From: G963667675 sp965197565
GTDB lineage: Bacteria > Chloroflexota > Dehalococcoidia > Lucifugimonadales > UBA3495
Direction of reading: 5' to 3'
Length of the DNA stretch: 64,000 nucleotides
Assembly: GCA_965197565.1 (NCBI GenBank)
Contig: CBDANK010000004.1
Location: 1,302,001-1,366,000, forward strand
Shown: positions 15,993-24,730 of the stretch, piece after piece
Position numbering within the stretch: the first letter of the stretch is position 1
How the letters are laid out: the number at the start of each line of letters is the position of its first letter
Notes under the pieces: model-generated
What the model saw: only the letters and a program-made list of their open reading frames with translations
Databases searched by the model: none
What the model was told of the DNA's origin: nothing
Made by a program: the position numbers and the translations under genes

Positions 15993-16232
15993 TTAAGAGG
16001 GACTCCAGTAAGAGGGACTCCAGGTCCAGGGATGGGGTCGGAAACAGCGATCAGTGTGACTCGTTGGACTCTAACACCCTCAAATAATCACGTCAAGAGA
16101 ATTCCCTAGCCACTAATTTCTGGAAATAGCGTGAACAGCCGGTGAATGTTACGTGTAGCCTTACCTCGATAGGGGCAGGGGCAACAAATATTATCCAAGA
16201 TATAGCCTTTCATGCAACTATTTCAGCAATAT

Positions 16233-16370
16233 GGTAACTGTTCAGATTTGAGGGGAACCGGCCCTTCGACTCCGCTGCGCTGCGCTCAGGATGAGCGGTT
16301 CCCGGTCAGTGTGCTGCGCTCAGGATGAGCGGTTCCCGGTCAGTGCGCTTACCAACTCTGAACAGTTACC
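16233..16370. repeat. M1 inverted-repeat element, two-unit copy
   Basis: Perfect 14-base ends GGTAACTGTTCAGA and TCTGAACAGTTACC enclose two copies of the GCTGCGCTCAGGATGAGCGG unit. At 138 bases it is the best-preserved M1 copy. Confidence 0.85.
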
Positions 16371-16530
16371 AGCAATATATTTCCCGAATAAATGCCGGGC
16401 AAAATCAGGGAGATTGCAAAATTGCCCAACTCTGATGGGGGGACATGTCTAAGCCGGGGCAGGCTCTAAGCGACTCTCCAATATCACCCCGAGCCTTTCG
16501 GCCAGGCTCAAGATAAACTCCGCGAGGGGT

Positions 16531-16694
16531 CAGGGCTATCGCATTTGGATTGAATCGCTCTCGTCATTCCTGCGAAGGCAGGAATCCAGGCCCCTAATTC
16601 GCCAATGCTGTCACGGCAATCGCCCACATAGCGGCCTCTGGACTCCGGCTTTCGCCGGAGTGACGGATGGGTTGTTTCTAGTGCGATAGCCCTG
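16531..16694. repeat. M2 element, copy 2
   Basis: CAGGGCTATCGCA and TGCGATAGCCCTG ends, 164 bases, orientation opposite to copy 1. It is inserted in an R3 element. Confidence 0.85.
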
Positions 16695-16769
16695 CGTGAG
16701 GGGTCTAAAGCCCTTGACTGCATCCCCTTTTCTTAGATTCTCAGACCAGGTTCTTGCTGAAGGCTTTTA

Positions 16770-16916
16770 GGGCGTGTTGACACTAATAGCTGAGGACCGG
16801 GCAACCACAAGGATTGCCCCTACGAAATCCCGTAGCACGCCGGTTGTAGAGGCGCCCTTTGTGGGAGGCTGGACTACCAATCCCTATATAGGAAATTGGT
16901 AGTGTCAACAGGCCCT
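16770..16916. repeat. M3 inverted-repeat element, copy 1
   Basis: The ends are GGCGTGTTGACACTA and TAGTGTCAACAGGCCCT. The inside carries GGGCAACCACAAGGATTGCC. About 147 bases, inserted in R3 after ATTTTAG-like sequence. Confidence 0.8.
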
Positions 16917-17008
16917 AAAACCTTGATCGGAGAATTGGCCTTGCCTTGCAAGAGAGATTTTAGACCCTTCACTCCGTTCAGGGTGACAATTAAAAGACCC
17001 TGGGGGGC

Positions 17009-19210
17009 CTAGTGGCGGAAAAATTGATTGCCCACGCCTCGGCCGTGGGAGGTAACTAGGAGGTCGGGCCGGTTGCCCCATCGCTTGAGGAAGCGGCCGA
17101 AGTTTTTGCGGCTCAACTCGTCCCGCTGGTTCTCTTCCAGCTCGATCCACTGGCGGTGCTCGTGACGAACCAGGGGCAGAGTGTTGTCGGCGACGATGCG
17201 GTAACCTTTGTCTTTAAATTGAAAGCAGTAGTCAATGTCCAGGTTGCGGTAGAAACGGAAGGCTTCTCGCATCAAACCGACCTGGTTGACCGATTCCCGG
17301 CGGAACGCCATGCAGTAAGCTTGCATGGCGTCGGCATCGCCTTGGGGCACTTCTTCATGGAAGTGCTGTAGGTCGTCGGTAGTGAGCCCGTATGGACCAA
17401 AAATGCCCACCGTCGGGTCTGCCAGTCGTTGGGCGATGGAATCAAGGATACCGTCAACGATTTCTGCGGAGCCGTCCAATATGACTATGTTGGTTCCCAG
17501 GCTTTGTTTCAACCCAATGTTCTTCCCGGCGGCGTCGCCAAGGTTGTGGTCGCAGTGGATCACCCGCATCGAAGGCTGGCCGGCCTGAAACTCTTCCAGC
17601 CGCTCGGCGGTGCCGTCGGTGGAGCCGTTGTCTATCACGATGATCTCCGCAGTGTGGCCCTCTGAATGCCTTACCATGCTGCGGAGGCAACGTTCCACAT
17701 CATCGGCGTAGCCGTAGGCGTTGAGAATGAAAGTGAAATCGTACTCATCGGGGCGATGCAGGAAAGACTCCAATTCCCTGGAAGATGAAACCGAGGGCCA
17801 CCGTTCCAAGCGCTGTTCCAAGGCGGTCTTGGGGCGCACTCGGACCTGTTTGGAAGTGTCCTGCACCAGGTAGCCCTGGGATAGCACGTCGGCGCGAATC
17901 TCATCGGCTGGCTCGTATTCGGTTTTCTCCCGGAGTACAGCCCGCCGGTCGACGGCAGCGGTGACTGTCTCGGGAAGGTCATAAGAAACCGGCACTGATT
18001 CCAGGTCCAAGCCAAAGATCCGGTCGAATTCCAGAAGCAGCGACAGTTTCGCTTGGTCCGGCAATTCAGAGTTGACCAGTCCCCAAGTCAACGCCAGTGC
18101 TCCGGGGAGGTCCAGATCGTCCTCCACGGTGGACCAGAACCTGCTGCGCCATTCTTGGGCATCTTCCGGCAGGTCGAGCAAAGGAGGCAAGCTCTTCCAC
18201 ACCCATGCTCGGTGGCGTAAGCCGGTCAGTGCTTTCTCCGCCCCTCGAAGGGAGTTGAAAGTAAAATTCATGCGGTGGCGATAGCGCACCGTCAAGCACA
18301 GATAACGGAAGGCCAAAGGATCGAATCCGCGGGATATTAGCTCATCCAACAAAAATACATTGCCCGAAGACTTGGCCATCTTGGCCCCATCGGCCAGAAG
18401 GTGCTGGGCATGGACCCAATATCGTACATGCTGCTTGCCGAAAGCGGCTTCGCTCTGGGCGATCTCGTCTTCATGGTGGGGGAAAATGTTGTCCACACCG
18501 CCGGTGTGGATGTCGAACTGCTCGCCGAGATACTTTTCCGCCATAGCCGAACATTCGATGTGCCAGCCAGGGAATCCTTCCCCCCAAGGACTGTCCCACT
18601 TTACATCCCGGCCCGGTTCGGCGGCCTTCCACAGAGTGAAGTCCCGGGGGTCCTGTTTCAGCGGGTCTGCCTCGGCCCGGACGCCCTCCAGCAAGTCGGC
18701 TCCGGTATTGCGGGAAAGCTTGCCGTAATCGTTGAATTTCCTGACGTCGAAGTAGATGTTGCCCCCGGCCTGATAAGCATGGCCGTTGGCCATCAGCGTC
18801 CCCACCATAGACAGCATTTCCGGCACGTGCTGAGTGGCCCAGGGGAACACGTGGGCCGGGAGAATATTGATCCTTGCTTCGTCCCGGTAAAACCGTTCGG
18901 CGTAAAATTGGGCGATGTCCTGAACCGATTTTCCCTCCGCCAGCGCAGCCAGGATCATCTTATCGCCGCCGCTCTCCACTAGCTCTTGGCGCATGTGGCC
19001 GACGTCGGTGATGTTTTTGACATGCTGGACTTGCTGGCCGTTAGCTTCCAGCACGCGGCGTATCCAGTCGGCCATCAAATAGGTGCGGAGGTTCCCGATG
19101 TGAGCGTCCCGGTAGACGGTGGGTCCGCAGGTATACATACGAACCCGGCCCGGCTCGATAGGCTCAACCTCTTCCGTCTTTTTGGTGAGGGTGTTATAAA
19201 CCCGTAGCAA
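17009..19210 (-). CDS. cysS: Cysteinyl-tRNA synthetase fused to a family 2 glycosyltransferase
   Basis: 733 residues. Residues 1 to about 470 are a complete class Ia CysRS: zinc Cys28 in MYTCGPTVYRDAHIGN (HIGH-type motif 37-40), GWHIECSAM with Cys220, HHEDE 245-249, and KMAKS 277-281. This part charges tRNA-Cys. From about residue 490 the chain continues into a GT-A glycosyltransferase family 2 domain: FTFILNAYGYADDVERCLRSMV, EIIVIDNGSTDGTAERLEEF, and NIGLKQSLGTNIVILDGS, where a DxD would be expected but DGS is seen. CysRS is normally about 460-490 residues, so the fusion is unusual. The frame is continuous. The start is TTG 19210. The glycosyl acceptor is unknown. Confidence 0.88.
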   Translation of the reverse strand: MLRVYNTLTKKTEEVEPIEPGRVRMYTCGPTVYRDAHIGNLRTYLMADWIRRVLEANGQQVQHVKNITDVGHMRQELVESGGDKMILAALAEGKSVQDIAQFYAERFYRDEARINILPAHVFPWATQHVPEMLSMVGTLMANGHAYQAGGNIYFDVRKFNDYGKLSRNTGADLLEGVRAEADPLKQDPRDFTLWKAAEPGRDVKWDSPWGEGFPGWHIECSAMAEKYLGEQFDIHTGGVDNIFPHHEDEIAQSEAAFGKQHVRYWVHAQHLLADGAKMAKSSGNVFLLDELISRGFDPLAFRYLCLTVRYRHRMNFTFNSLRGAEKALTGLRHRAWVWKSLPPLLDLPEDAQEWRSRFWSTVEDDLDLPGALALTWGLVNSELPDQAKLSLLLEFDRIFGLDLESVPVSYDLPETVTAAVDRRAVLREKTEYEPADEIRADVLSQGYLVQDTSKQVRVRPKTALEQRLERWPSVSSSRELESFLHRPDEYDFTFILNAYGYADDVERCLRSMVRHSEGHTAEIIVIDNGSTDGTAERLEEFQAGQPSMRVIHCDHNLGDAAGKNIGLKQSLGTNIVILDGSAEIVDGILDSIAQRLADPTVGIFGPYGLTTDDLQHFHEEVPQGDADAMQAYCMAFRRESVNQVGLMREAFRFYRNLDIDYCFQFKDKGYRIVADNTLPLVRHEHRQWIELEENQRDELSRKNFGRFLKRWGNRPDLLVTSHGRGVGNQFFRH

Positions 19211-19287
19211 CCCAGCCCCCTTGCCGGCTAGTATATCGGCAGTTTAACACGTATCTGGGGAAGTTTGCATCTATTTGTCGCAGATGG

Positions 19288-19472
19288 CAGGGTTCAGATT
19301 TGAGGGGTGACTCACCTCCGTCGTCCCGGCGCAGGCCGGGATCCAGAAAAACCAAGCTGCGGAAAGCCTTGAATCCGTAGCTGGCCCCTAGCGAGGACTT
19401 CCTGGACTCCGGCCTTCGCCGGAGTGACGGGTTCGGAGGGCCGGAATAATCCCCCAACTCTGAACACTTACC
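19288..19472. repeat. M1-end element with a different core
   Basis: The left end GGTTCAGATTTGAGGGG and right end AACTCTGAACACTTACC are M1-like. The core has GTCCCGGCGCAGGCCGGGA and ACTCCGGCCTTCGCCGGAGT hairpins instead of the CTCAGGATGAGCGG unit. The same core type occurs at 50434-50620. Confidence 0.7.
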
Positions 19473-19544
19473 ACAGATGGCCCAGGGCAATCGCATTTTG
19501 GCAAAATCGCCCTGATTAGGATATACCTGTTCGCTGCCGCGTCA

Positions 19545-19690
19545 CCCTGAACGATAGTGAAGGGTCTAAAATCCTAGCAGTAAGCACGGTTCTGGACAGC
19601 ATAACATTTTAGATTCCTCCCTCCGGTCGGAATGACAGTCGTTTGAGTCTCGGAATGACAGGCGTCTGAGTTAGAGTGATAGTAGGAGTT
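19545..19690. repeat. R3-like repeat fragment
   Basis: GTCACCCTGAACGATAGTGA, AGGGTCTAAAATC, and two GGAATGACAG motifs match R3 internal parts. From 19690 to about 19880 an AT-rich stretch follows with no recognisable gene. Confidence 0.5.
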
Positions 19691-19884
19691 GTATTTCTAA
19701 TGCGATAGTCCTGGCAGATGGCCCCATATGGTGTAGACTATCCATATTTCGGATATTTGGCATCGATTAGTATGTCTTGACAGCATACGAATGCTAATAT
19801 AAATATATTCAGAAATATAGGTATAGGGTCTCTACTTAGTTTAAGGGGCGGGGGTTTTATAATTGTCTTGGGGCCCATCATCCG

Positions 19885-20012
19885 GCACATTGAGCACGCC
19901 GCCACGGTCACTCTGAGCCGTATCGGAGAATCGGCCTTGGCTTGCAAGAGGGATTTTAGACCCTTCACTCTGTTCAGGGTGACAGTTAAAAGACCCTGTT
20001 TAAGGGGCGGGG
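19885..20012. repeat. R3-like repeat fragment
   Basis: TCGGAGAATCGGCCTTGGCT and GATTTTAGACCCTTCACTCT with right end GTGACAGTTAAAAGACCCTG. It directly precedes an M2 copy. Confidence 0.55.
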
Positions 20013-20013
20013 G

Positions 20014-20176
20014 CAGGGCTATCGCACTAGAAACAACCCATCCGTCACTCCGGCGAAAGCCGGAGTCCAGAGGCCGCTATGTGGGCGATTGCCGTGACAG
20101 CATTGGCGAATTAGGGGCCTGGATTCCTGCCTTCGCAGGAATGACGAGAGCGATTCAGTCCAAATGCGATAGCCCT
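20014..20176. repeat. M2 element, copy 3
   Basis: CAGGGCTATCGCA and TGCGATAGCCCTG ends, 163 bases, same orientation as copy 1. Confidence 0.85.
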
Positions 20177-20240
20177 GGGGTCGGGGGCTAGTTTCAAGAC
20201 CGACCAAGGGTAGTCAGACACGAGGCCTTTCGGAGGCAGT

Positions 20241-20864
20241 ATGACCAGCCATCCAGGCTCGTTTCACCCCAGCAACCGCAAGGAGATCACCATCTTGGAA
20301 TGTCCCATGGACTCGATGTATCTGCTGCATAATGCTTTGCGGGATGAGGCAGTGGAGTTGGAAGAGTCGGTGCAACGATTCGAGGCGGGGGATAGTCTCC
20401 AGCTTATCCGTCAGCAGTTCATGAAGTGGGCCGCAGCCCTAATGTTTCACGCCGAACAAGAAGACCAGTACATTATGCGCCGGTTCGCCGACAGCTTGCC
20501 GGTTAGGGACAGCCACAAGGAACATGCCCAAGTAATTGATCGACTTGAGTCCGTGGTCGGTGTTTTAAGTGAAGAGATCGGCAAAACCAAAGTAATTGCT
20601 CGTACGCAACGTCACTTATTTGGCGCGGTGGTGGCGGCCCGGATTGCTCAAGATGACCACCTGGAAAGCGAAGAAGCTTTTGTTCTACCGGAAATCCAAG
20701 AACGCTGCGACGATGCGGGGCAACTGGGGTTGGTCCGGCACCTTTTCATCGATCGTGAAGCCGCCGACCCATTGTGGGTCGTCGACTGGTTGACACCCCA
20801 TCTGACCTCCAACGAACAAACGCTCCTGTCCAACTTGGAGAAAGAGATGGCCGCCCTCACCTGA
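20241..20864 (+). CDS. Hemerythrin-like (HHE) domain protein
   Basis: 207 residues, mostly helical. The spacing of His and acidic residues fits a hemerythrin/HHE four-helix bundle: LLHNALRDEAVELEE, FHAEQEDQYIMRRF, DSHKEHAQVIDRL, and DDHLESEEAFVLPEIQER. Such proteins bind a di-iron centre and act in oxygen, NO or iron sensing or storage; the specific role is unknown here. The first 25 residues precede the bundle and may be an alternative start region; MDSMYLLHNAL is a candidate internal start. ATG 20241 is preceded by GGAGGC. No partner gene is obvious; repeats lie upstream and a minus-strand oxidase converges downstream. Confidence 0.6.
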   Translation: MTSHPGSFHPSNRKEITILECPMDSMYLLHNALRDEAVELEESVQRFEAGDSLQLIRQQFMKWAAALMFHAEQEDQYIMRRFADSLPVRDSHKEHAQVIDRLESVVGVLSEEIGKTKVIARTQRHLFGAVVAARIAQDDHLESEEAFVLPEIQERCDDAGQLGLVRHLFIDREAADPLWVVDWLTPHLTSNEQTLLSNLEKEMAALT

Positions 20865-20964
20865 CCACCCCAGCGCCGGGAGACTATTTTAGGTGAGCGC
20901 GGGTGAGCGCGGTCAGTTCTGAACCTTAGTTGGTCAGCAAAGCAACTCAAGCCGAGATAGTCAC

Positions 20965-22089
20965 TCAGCCCGGCGGCTGAGCGAATCGTTGCGGGTCGAA
21001 GGGTCCGATAGACAGGGCGGTGTTGCCTTGAGTGATCAGATCCGCTACTGCCTTGCCCATTGCCGGGCTCAGCGCAATCCCCTTCTTACCGGCGCCGGTG
21101 GCCACGTAGACGTTTTCCCAGCCCGGCGCCCGGCCAATGATGGGCAACCAGTCGGGAGTCACCGGACGGAGACAAGCGGTTTGCAGCTCCAGCCTGGCTT
21201 GGGCGATGCCGGGTATCAGCCTCGCTACACCATCGAGAATGCTCTTTCGAGCGGAGCCGCTTGGCGCGCGGTCGAAGCCCTGCCACTCTTCGGTGGTGCC
21301 GCACCACACCAGGCCGTCGGGCTTGGGGCGGAGTGACGCGCCGGCCCCCAGAACATCTCGTTCCAGTGTCCTGCCAGGCAACTCCAGACGCAAAAGTTCC
21401 CCTTTAAGCGGGTCCACCGGCAAGTAAAGGTCCAACCAAGATTCCGCCAGCCGGGCCCAGGGACCCATTGCCAGGACCACGTGTTGGCAGGAGACTTGCG
21501 AGTCTCCTACCAAAACTCCAGTGACGCGCCCATTGGATGAGGTCAAGCCTCGCGTGGCCCCGCAATGCACTGCGGCCCCAAGCTGCTCGGCAGCTTGAGC
21601 CAAGGCGAGGGTGTACTTGTGGCTGTCCAAGGATACGCTCCCCAAGGTGTTCAGTCCCCCGATGACGCTAGGGGCAAGGCGAGGCTCCAAGTCCCGGATT
21701 TCCTTGGCGTCCAGCCAGTGCGCCGCGAACCCGTCGGCCCCAGTGAAACCGTCAAAGACCTCTTGGAGCCCGGAAAGCTCCTCTTCGTCGAAGGCGACCC
21801 TAAGTTGGGAAACGGTCCGCCATTGATAGTCGACACCGGTCTTGGCTTTCAAATCCCCGTACAAGTCCCGGTGTATATGGAAGGACTCCATAGCCAAGGG
21901 TCCTAGAGGTCCGGGGATACCATTTCCTTCCAAGGGACTCACTGCCCCGGCGGAAAACCCGGAGGCTTGTGAGCCTATGCCCCGGTCCTCGATGATTGTG
22001 GCTTTAACCCCGGCCAGGGCCAGGTGATAAGCTACAGAGCAACCTGCCGCCCCACCCCCCACAATGACCACGTCGCTAGATTGTTGCAT
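20965..22089 (-). CDS. FAD-dependent oxidoreductase, DAO family (glycine oxidase-like)
   Basis: 374 residues. The N-terminal FAD fold is DVVIVGGGAAGCSVAYHLALAGVKATIIEDRGIGSQASGFSAGAVSP, typical of D-amino-acid or glycine oxidases such as ThiO and of the sarcosine oxidase family. The substrate-domain strands follow (YQWRTVSQLRVAFDEEEL, VDPLKGELLRLELPG). Near the C-terminus are the conserved CLRPVTPDWLPIIGRAP and ENVYVATGAGKKGIALSPAMGKAVADLI. It oxidises an amine with O2 or another acceptor; the substrate is not evident. No thi genes are nearby, so a thiamin role is not supported. ATG 22089 is preceded by a purine-rich GGGGCGG. Confidence 0.82.
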   Translation of the reverse strand: MQQSSDVVIVGGGAAGCSVAYHLALAGVKATIIEDRGIGSQASGFSAGAVSPLEGNGIPGPLGPLAMESFHIHRDLYGDLKAKTGVDYQWRTVSQLRVAFDEEELSGLQEVFDGFTGADGFAAHWLDAKEIRDLEPRLAPSVIGGLNTLGSVSLDSHKYTLALAQAAEQLGAAVHCGATRGLTSSNGRVTGVLVGDSQVSCQHVVLAMGPWARLAESWLDLYLPVDPLKGELLRLELPGRTLERDVLGAGASLRPKPDGLVWCGTTEEWQGFDRAPSGSARKSILDGVARLIPGIAQARLELQTACLRPVTPDWLPIIGRAPGWENVYVATGAGKKGIALSPAMGKAVADLITQGNTALSIGPFDPQRFAQPPG

Positions 22090-22202
22090 ATGTTCCGCCC
22101 CTTTCTTCTGGTGAAGCCGCGGGCCAGCGATGGTTGGACGCTTGCATACGCGGCCGGCACCGAATGCTATCCAGTCCCAAGGGAGCCAAGATCACTCCTC
22201 AT

Positions 22203-22333
22203 GGTAACTGTTCAGATTTGAGGGGAACCGGTCCTTCGACTCCGCTGCGCTGCGCTCAGGATGAGCGGTTCCCTGTCAGTGCGCTTACCAACGCGGTTGC
22301 CTGTTAGTGCGCTTACTAACTCTGAATAGTTAC
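22203..22333. repeat. M1 element
   Basis: GGTAACTGTTCAGA at left and TCTGAATAGTTAC at right, with one GCTCAGGATGAGCGG unit and degenerate remnants of a second. It separates two divergent genes. Confidence 0.8.
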
Positions 22334-22403
22334 TCTTCATAGAGATATATGGCATCCCGCCCATGACATAGGTAAAATATATTCAGGTTAACGAGAGGTG
22401 TCT

Positions 22404-22652
22404 ATGCCGGTCTACGAATATTATTGTGAGAATTGCAAGACCGAATACGAGGTGATACGCCCCGTCTCACAGATGGACGAGCCGGGCCGGTGCCCAAACT
22501 GCGGACAACCGGGGCAAAGGTTATTGTCCTACTTTGCATTCAAGTCCAATACTTCCAGCGCGCCGAAGCTGCGGCCGCCGGCGCGGCGTCCTTTTCGGTC
22601 CCATAATAGAGAAGAGTCCACCACGCCCGGCGAAAGCCCGGCGGCTGAATAA
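22404..22652 (+). CDS. FmdB family zinc-ribbon protein
   Basis: 82 residues. The first 45 form the FmdB zinc ribbon with two CxxC pairs: MPVYEYYCENCKTEYEVIRPVSQMDEPGRCPNCGQPGQRLLS. The tail is basic and then Pro/Ser/Glu-rich, probably disordered. The family was named from formamidase operons, but most members have no proven role; regulation or RNA binding is suggested. ATG 22404 follows GAGAGG by 7 bases, and GTG 22398 just upstream is less likely. It converges with the DUF971 gene, ending 9 bases from its stop. Confidence 0.82.
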   Translation: MPVYEYYCENCKTEYEVIRPVSQMDEPGRCPNCGQPGQRLLSYFAFKSNTSSAPKLRPPARRPFRSHNREESTTPGESPAAE

Positions 22653-22661
22653 GGGGCCAGG

Positions 22662-23006
22662 TCAACGATTCAACGGGGCCGCGCCGCCCCGCTCGGCATT
22701 GCAAACCATGCAGGCGCAGGCTGAACGCAAAAACCGGTAGGTGTAAATACCGGTGTAGTGGGCATCGCTCCAGAGAAACTGTAGAGCGTAATTTCCTACT
22801 TGCATGTGATCGATGGCCCGCACGTCCTGAGGAACTCCGTCGGGGTCTAGGCGCGGCCTACCGCTCATTTCGTCAACACAGCTAGCGCACTGGCAACGGA
22901 GCCGGAGATAGCGGTGGGGATACACCCCGCGATGCCCGTCATCCCACAGGACCACGATGGCTTGGTCCTCAATTTCGACTTCTTTAGGAAAAACCGCTTC
23001 CTGCAT
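22662..23006 (-). CDS. DUF971 family protein
   Basis: 114 residues of the DUF971 or gamma-butyrobetaine-hydroxylase N-terminal-like fold. Motifs are IVVLWDDGHRGVYPHRYLRLRCQCASCVDE (positions about 17-46), GNYALQFLWSDAHYTGIYTYRFLRSAC, and a final CACMVCNAE. The Cys pairs could bind a metal or Fe-S cluster; homologues are associated with Fe-S metabolism (from family knowledge). It starts 3 bases after the stop of the ThDP enzyme gene, so the two are surely co-transcribed. A functional link to that enzyme is unproven. Confidence 0.8.
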   Translation of the reverse strand: MQEAVFPKEVEIEDQAIVVLWDDGHRGVYPHRYLRLRCQCASCVDEMSGRPRLDPDGVPQDVRAIDHMQVGNYALQFLWSDAHYTGIYTYRFLRSACACMVCNAERGGAAPLNR

Positions 23007-23009
23007 ATC

Positions 23010-24707
23010 TCAGTTAGGAACCTCCGAAGTTTGAACGTCGGCCAAACGGGCTGGCCGGGGCAACTCGTCGGGGTCAATGGGAATCTCGATGATGCTGGGG
23101 CCATCGGCCTGCAACGCTTCCAAGAAAGCAGGCCCGATGTCTTCCGGACGCTCCAAGTAAAACCCGGTCCCACCGAACAACTCGGCGTACTTGTCGAACC
23201 GAGGGTTGACAGTGTCGGCGCCCACGTACCGCTCGTTGAAGGCGTGGCGTTGATAAGCCTTCTCCGAGCCCCAAGAGCCGTTGTTCAAAATTACCGTAAC
23301 CACGTTCAATCCATAGCGGACCGCTGTCTCAAACTCCTGGGCGTTAAACAGGAAACCGCCGTCGCCGTTGAAGTTGACTACCGGGCGGCCGGGGGCCGCT
23401 AGCTTGGCTCCCAGAGATGCGGGAAAGCTGAAGCCGAGACCTCCCAGGTCCAGGGAGGTCAACAAGCTGTGCGGCTGGTGGAAGTATAGACGGTCCTGCC
23501 CAAAGTTGGGACTCAGCCCAGCGTCCAAGGCTACGATGGCGTCTAAGGGCATAACCTTACGAAGCTCCGCATAGACCCGCTGCGGCTTGAGGGGGGTGGA
23601 ATCCAGCCGGCCCTCCTCCTCCAGCCGTTCTTTCCGCCGGGCGGCCCAATCACCAATGTCCTCCAGCCAATCCGGGTTTGGCCGGGGCTCAACTTCCTGG
23701 ACCCGCTGGATAAGGCCTTGGGTTACTGCCTTGGCGTCCCCCTCGATGCCCACCGTGACCGGGTAATTACGGCCGATCTCTTGCGGATCGATTTCGATCT
23801 GGATGATTTGAGCGTCGGGCGGGAGAAACCGGTTGTCGTAAAAGGTGGTGGACTGCCCCAAGCGGGTGCCAACGGCAAGAACCAGGTCGGCCCGCCGGAT
23901 GGCTTCGATGCCTTCCACCGAACCCAGGCGGCCCAAGTGGCCAAGGAAGTGAGGGTGGCCGTTGGGCACAGCGTCGGCCCGTCCATAGGAGGTGATTATG
24001 GCCGCGCCAAGGAGATCGGCCAGCCGGGTCACTTCCTCGGCGGCGTTGCTCCACTGAACGCCTCCCCCGGCCAGTATCACCGGCTGCCGTGCGGCTAACA
24101 GCAAGTTGGCCGCTTTCTCAACGAGGTTCCGGTCGCCCGGCCCTCTGGTCTGGCCGGAGCGATAGGCGTCGGGAGGCAGCAAATCAAACTCCAATTCTCC
24201 GCCCGGCAGCAGGTCCCGTGGAATATCCAGCAGCACCGGCCCCATTTTCCCCGAAGTAGCCACCCGAAATGCGTGCCGCATGGCGTCGGGCAGCCGCTCC
24301 ATTTTGTTGATTTGGAAGGCGGCCTTGGTGATGGGGCGGAATAGGGATACTTGGTCGAACTCCTGGGTAGAATTCCGGTGTTGGTGGTCGCGGGATGCCG
24401 AGGGAGCCAGCACTACTACCGGAGAGTGCGCGACATAGGCCGATGCGATACCGTAGGTCAGGTTCAAAACTCCCGGGCCGTTGGTGGCCAGGCAGACGCT
24501 GGGAGACCCAGAAATTCGGCTGTAGCCGTCGGCCATCAAGGCCCCGCCTTGCTCGTGGCGGACTCCGACAAATCGGATATCGTCGCGGTCGTACAAAGGG
24601 TCGAGGATGTCTAGGAAGGAGGAACCGACGATGCCGAATATTTGGGATACTCCTTCTCGGCGAAGCAGTTCAATTACCGCCTCGCCCGCTTTAAACCGCT
24701 GGGCCAA
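23010..24707 (-). CDS. ThDP-dependent enzyme of the acetolactate synthase-like family
   Basis: About 565 residues with the three-domain layout of the POX/ALS family: an N-terminal PYR domain with catalytic Glu (GVRHEQGGALMADGYSRISG), a middle domain (about 190-330), and a C-terminal PP domain with the ThDP motif NGDGGFLFNAQEFETAVRYGLNVVTVILNN. FGIVGSSFLDILDPLY resembles sulfoacetaldehyde acetyltransferase and acetolactate synthase openings; oxalyl-CoA decarboxylase and benzoylformate decarboxylase relatives are also possible. The substrate cannot be set by eye. No ilvN-like small subunit is nearby, which argues against anabolic ALS. TTG 24707 is preferred because GTG 24716 overlaps the AGGAGG ribosome site. 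Downstream DUF971 is coupled. Confidence 0.75.
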   Translation of the reverse strand: MAQRFKAGEAVIELLRREGVSQIFGIVGSSFLDILDPLYDRDDIRFVGVRHEQGGALMADGYSRISGSPSVCLATNGPGVLNLTYGIASAYVAHSPVVVLAPSASRDHQHRNSTQEFDQVSLFRPITKAAFQINKMERLPDAMRHAFRVATSGKMGPVLLDIPRDLLPGGELEFDLLPPDAYRSGQTRGPGDRNLVEKAANLLLAARQPVILAGGGVQWSNAAEEVTRLADLLGAAIITSYGRADAVPNGHPHFLGHLGRLGSVEGIEAIRRADLVLAVGTRLGQSTTFYDNRFLPPDAQIIQIEIDPQEIGRNYPVTVGIEGDAKAVTQGLIQRVQEVEPRPNPDWLEDIGDWAARRKERLEEEGRLDSTPLKPQRVYAELRKVMPLDAIVALDAGLSPNFGQDRLYFHQPHSLLTSLDLGGLGFSFPASLGAKLAAPGRPVVNFNGDGGFLFNAQEFETAVRYGLNVVTVILNNGSWGSEKAYQRHAFNERYVGADTVNPRFDKYAELFGGTGFYLERPEDIGPAFLEALQADGPSIIEIPIDPDELPRPARLADVQTSEVPN

Positions 24708-24730
24708 ACCGGCCACCTCCTATATGTTTT

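Larger units (their letters stand above)
16485..17000. repeat. R3 element split by an M2 and an M3 insertion
   Basis: R3 sequence (GAGCCTTTCGGCCAGGCTCA..ACTCCGCGAGGGGT) stops at 16530, resumes at about 16695 (GAGGGGTCTAAAGCCCTTGA), stops at 16769 and resumes at 16917, ending with CCGTTCAGGGTGACAATTAA..AGACCCTG near 17000. GAGGGGT occurs on both sides of the M2 element, consistent with a target duplication. Confidence 0.65.

Noticed and set aside
16021..16230. tRNA or small RNA gene in the gap after meaB
   Set aside because: No cloverleaf, no conserved TPsiC-like GGTTCGA and no terminator was found; nothing supportable here.
19700..19880. AT-rich stretch with TTGACA as a promoter for the hemerythrin gene or an origin
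   Set aside because: It is 370-540 bases from the gene with several repeats between, has no good -10 at the right spacing and no DnaA-box cluster was recognised.
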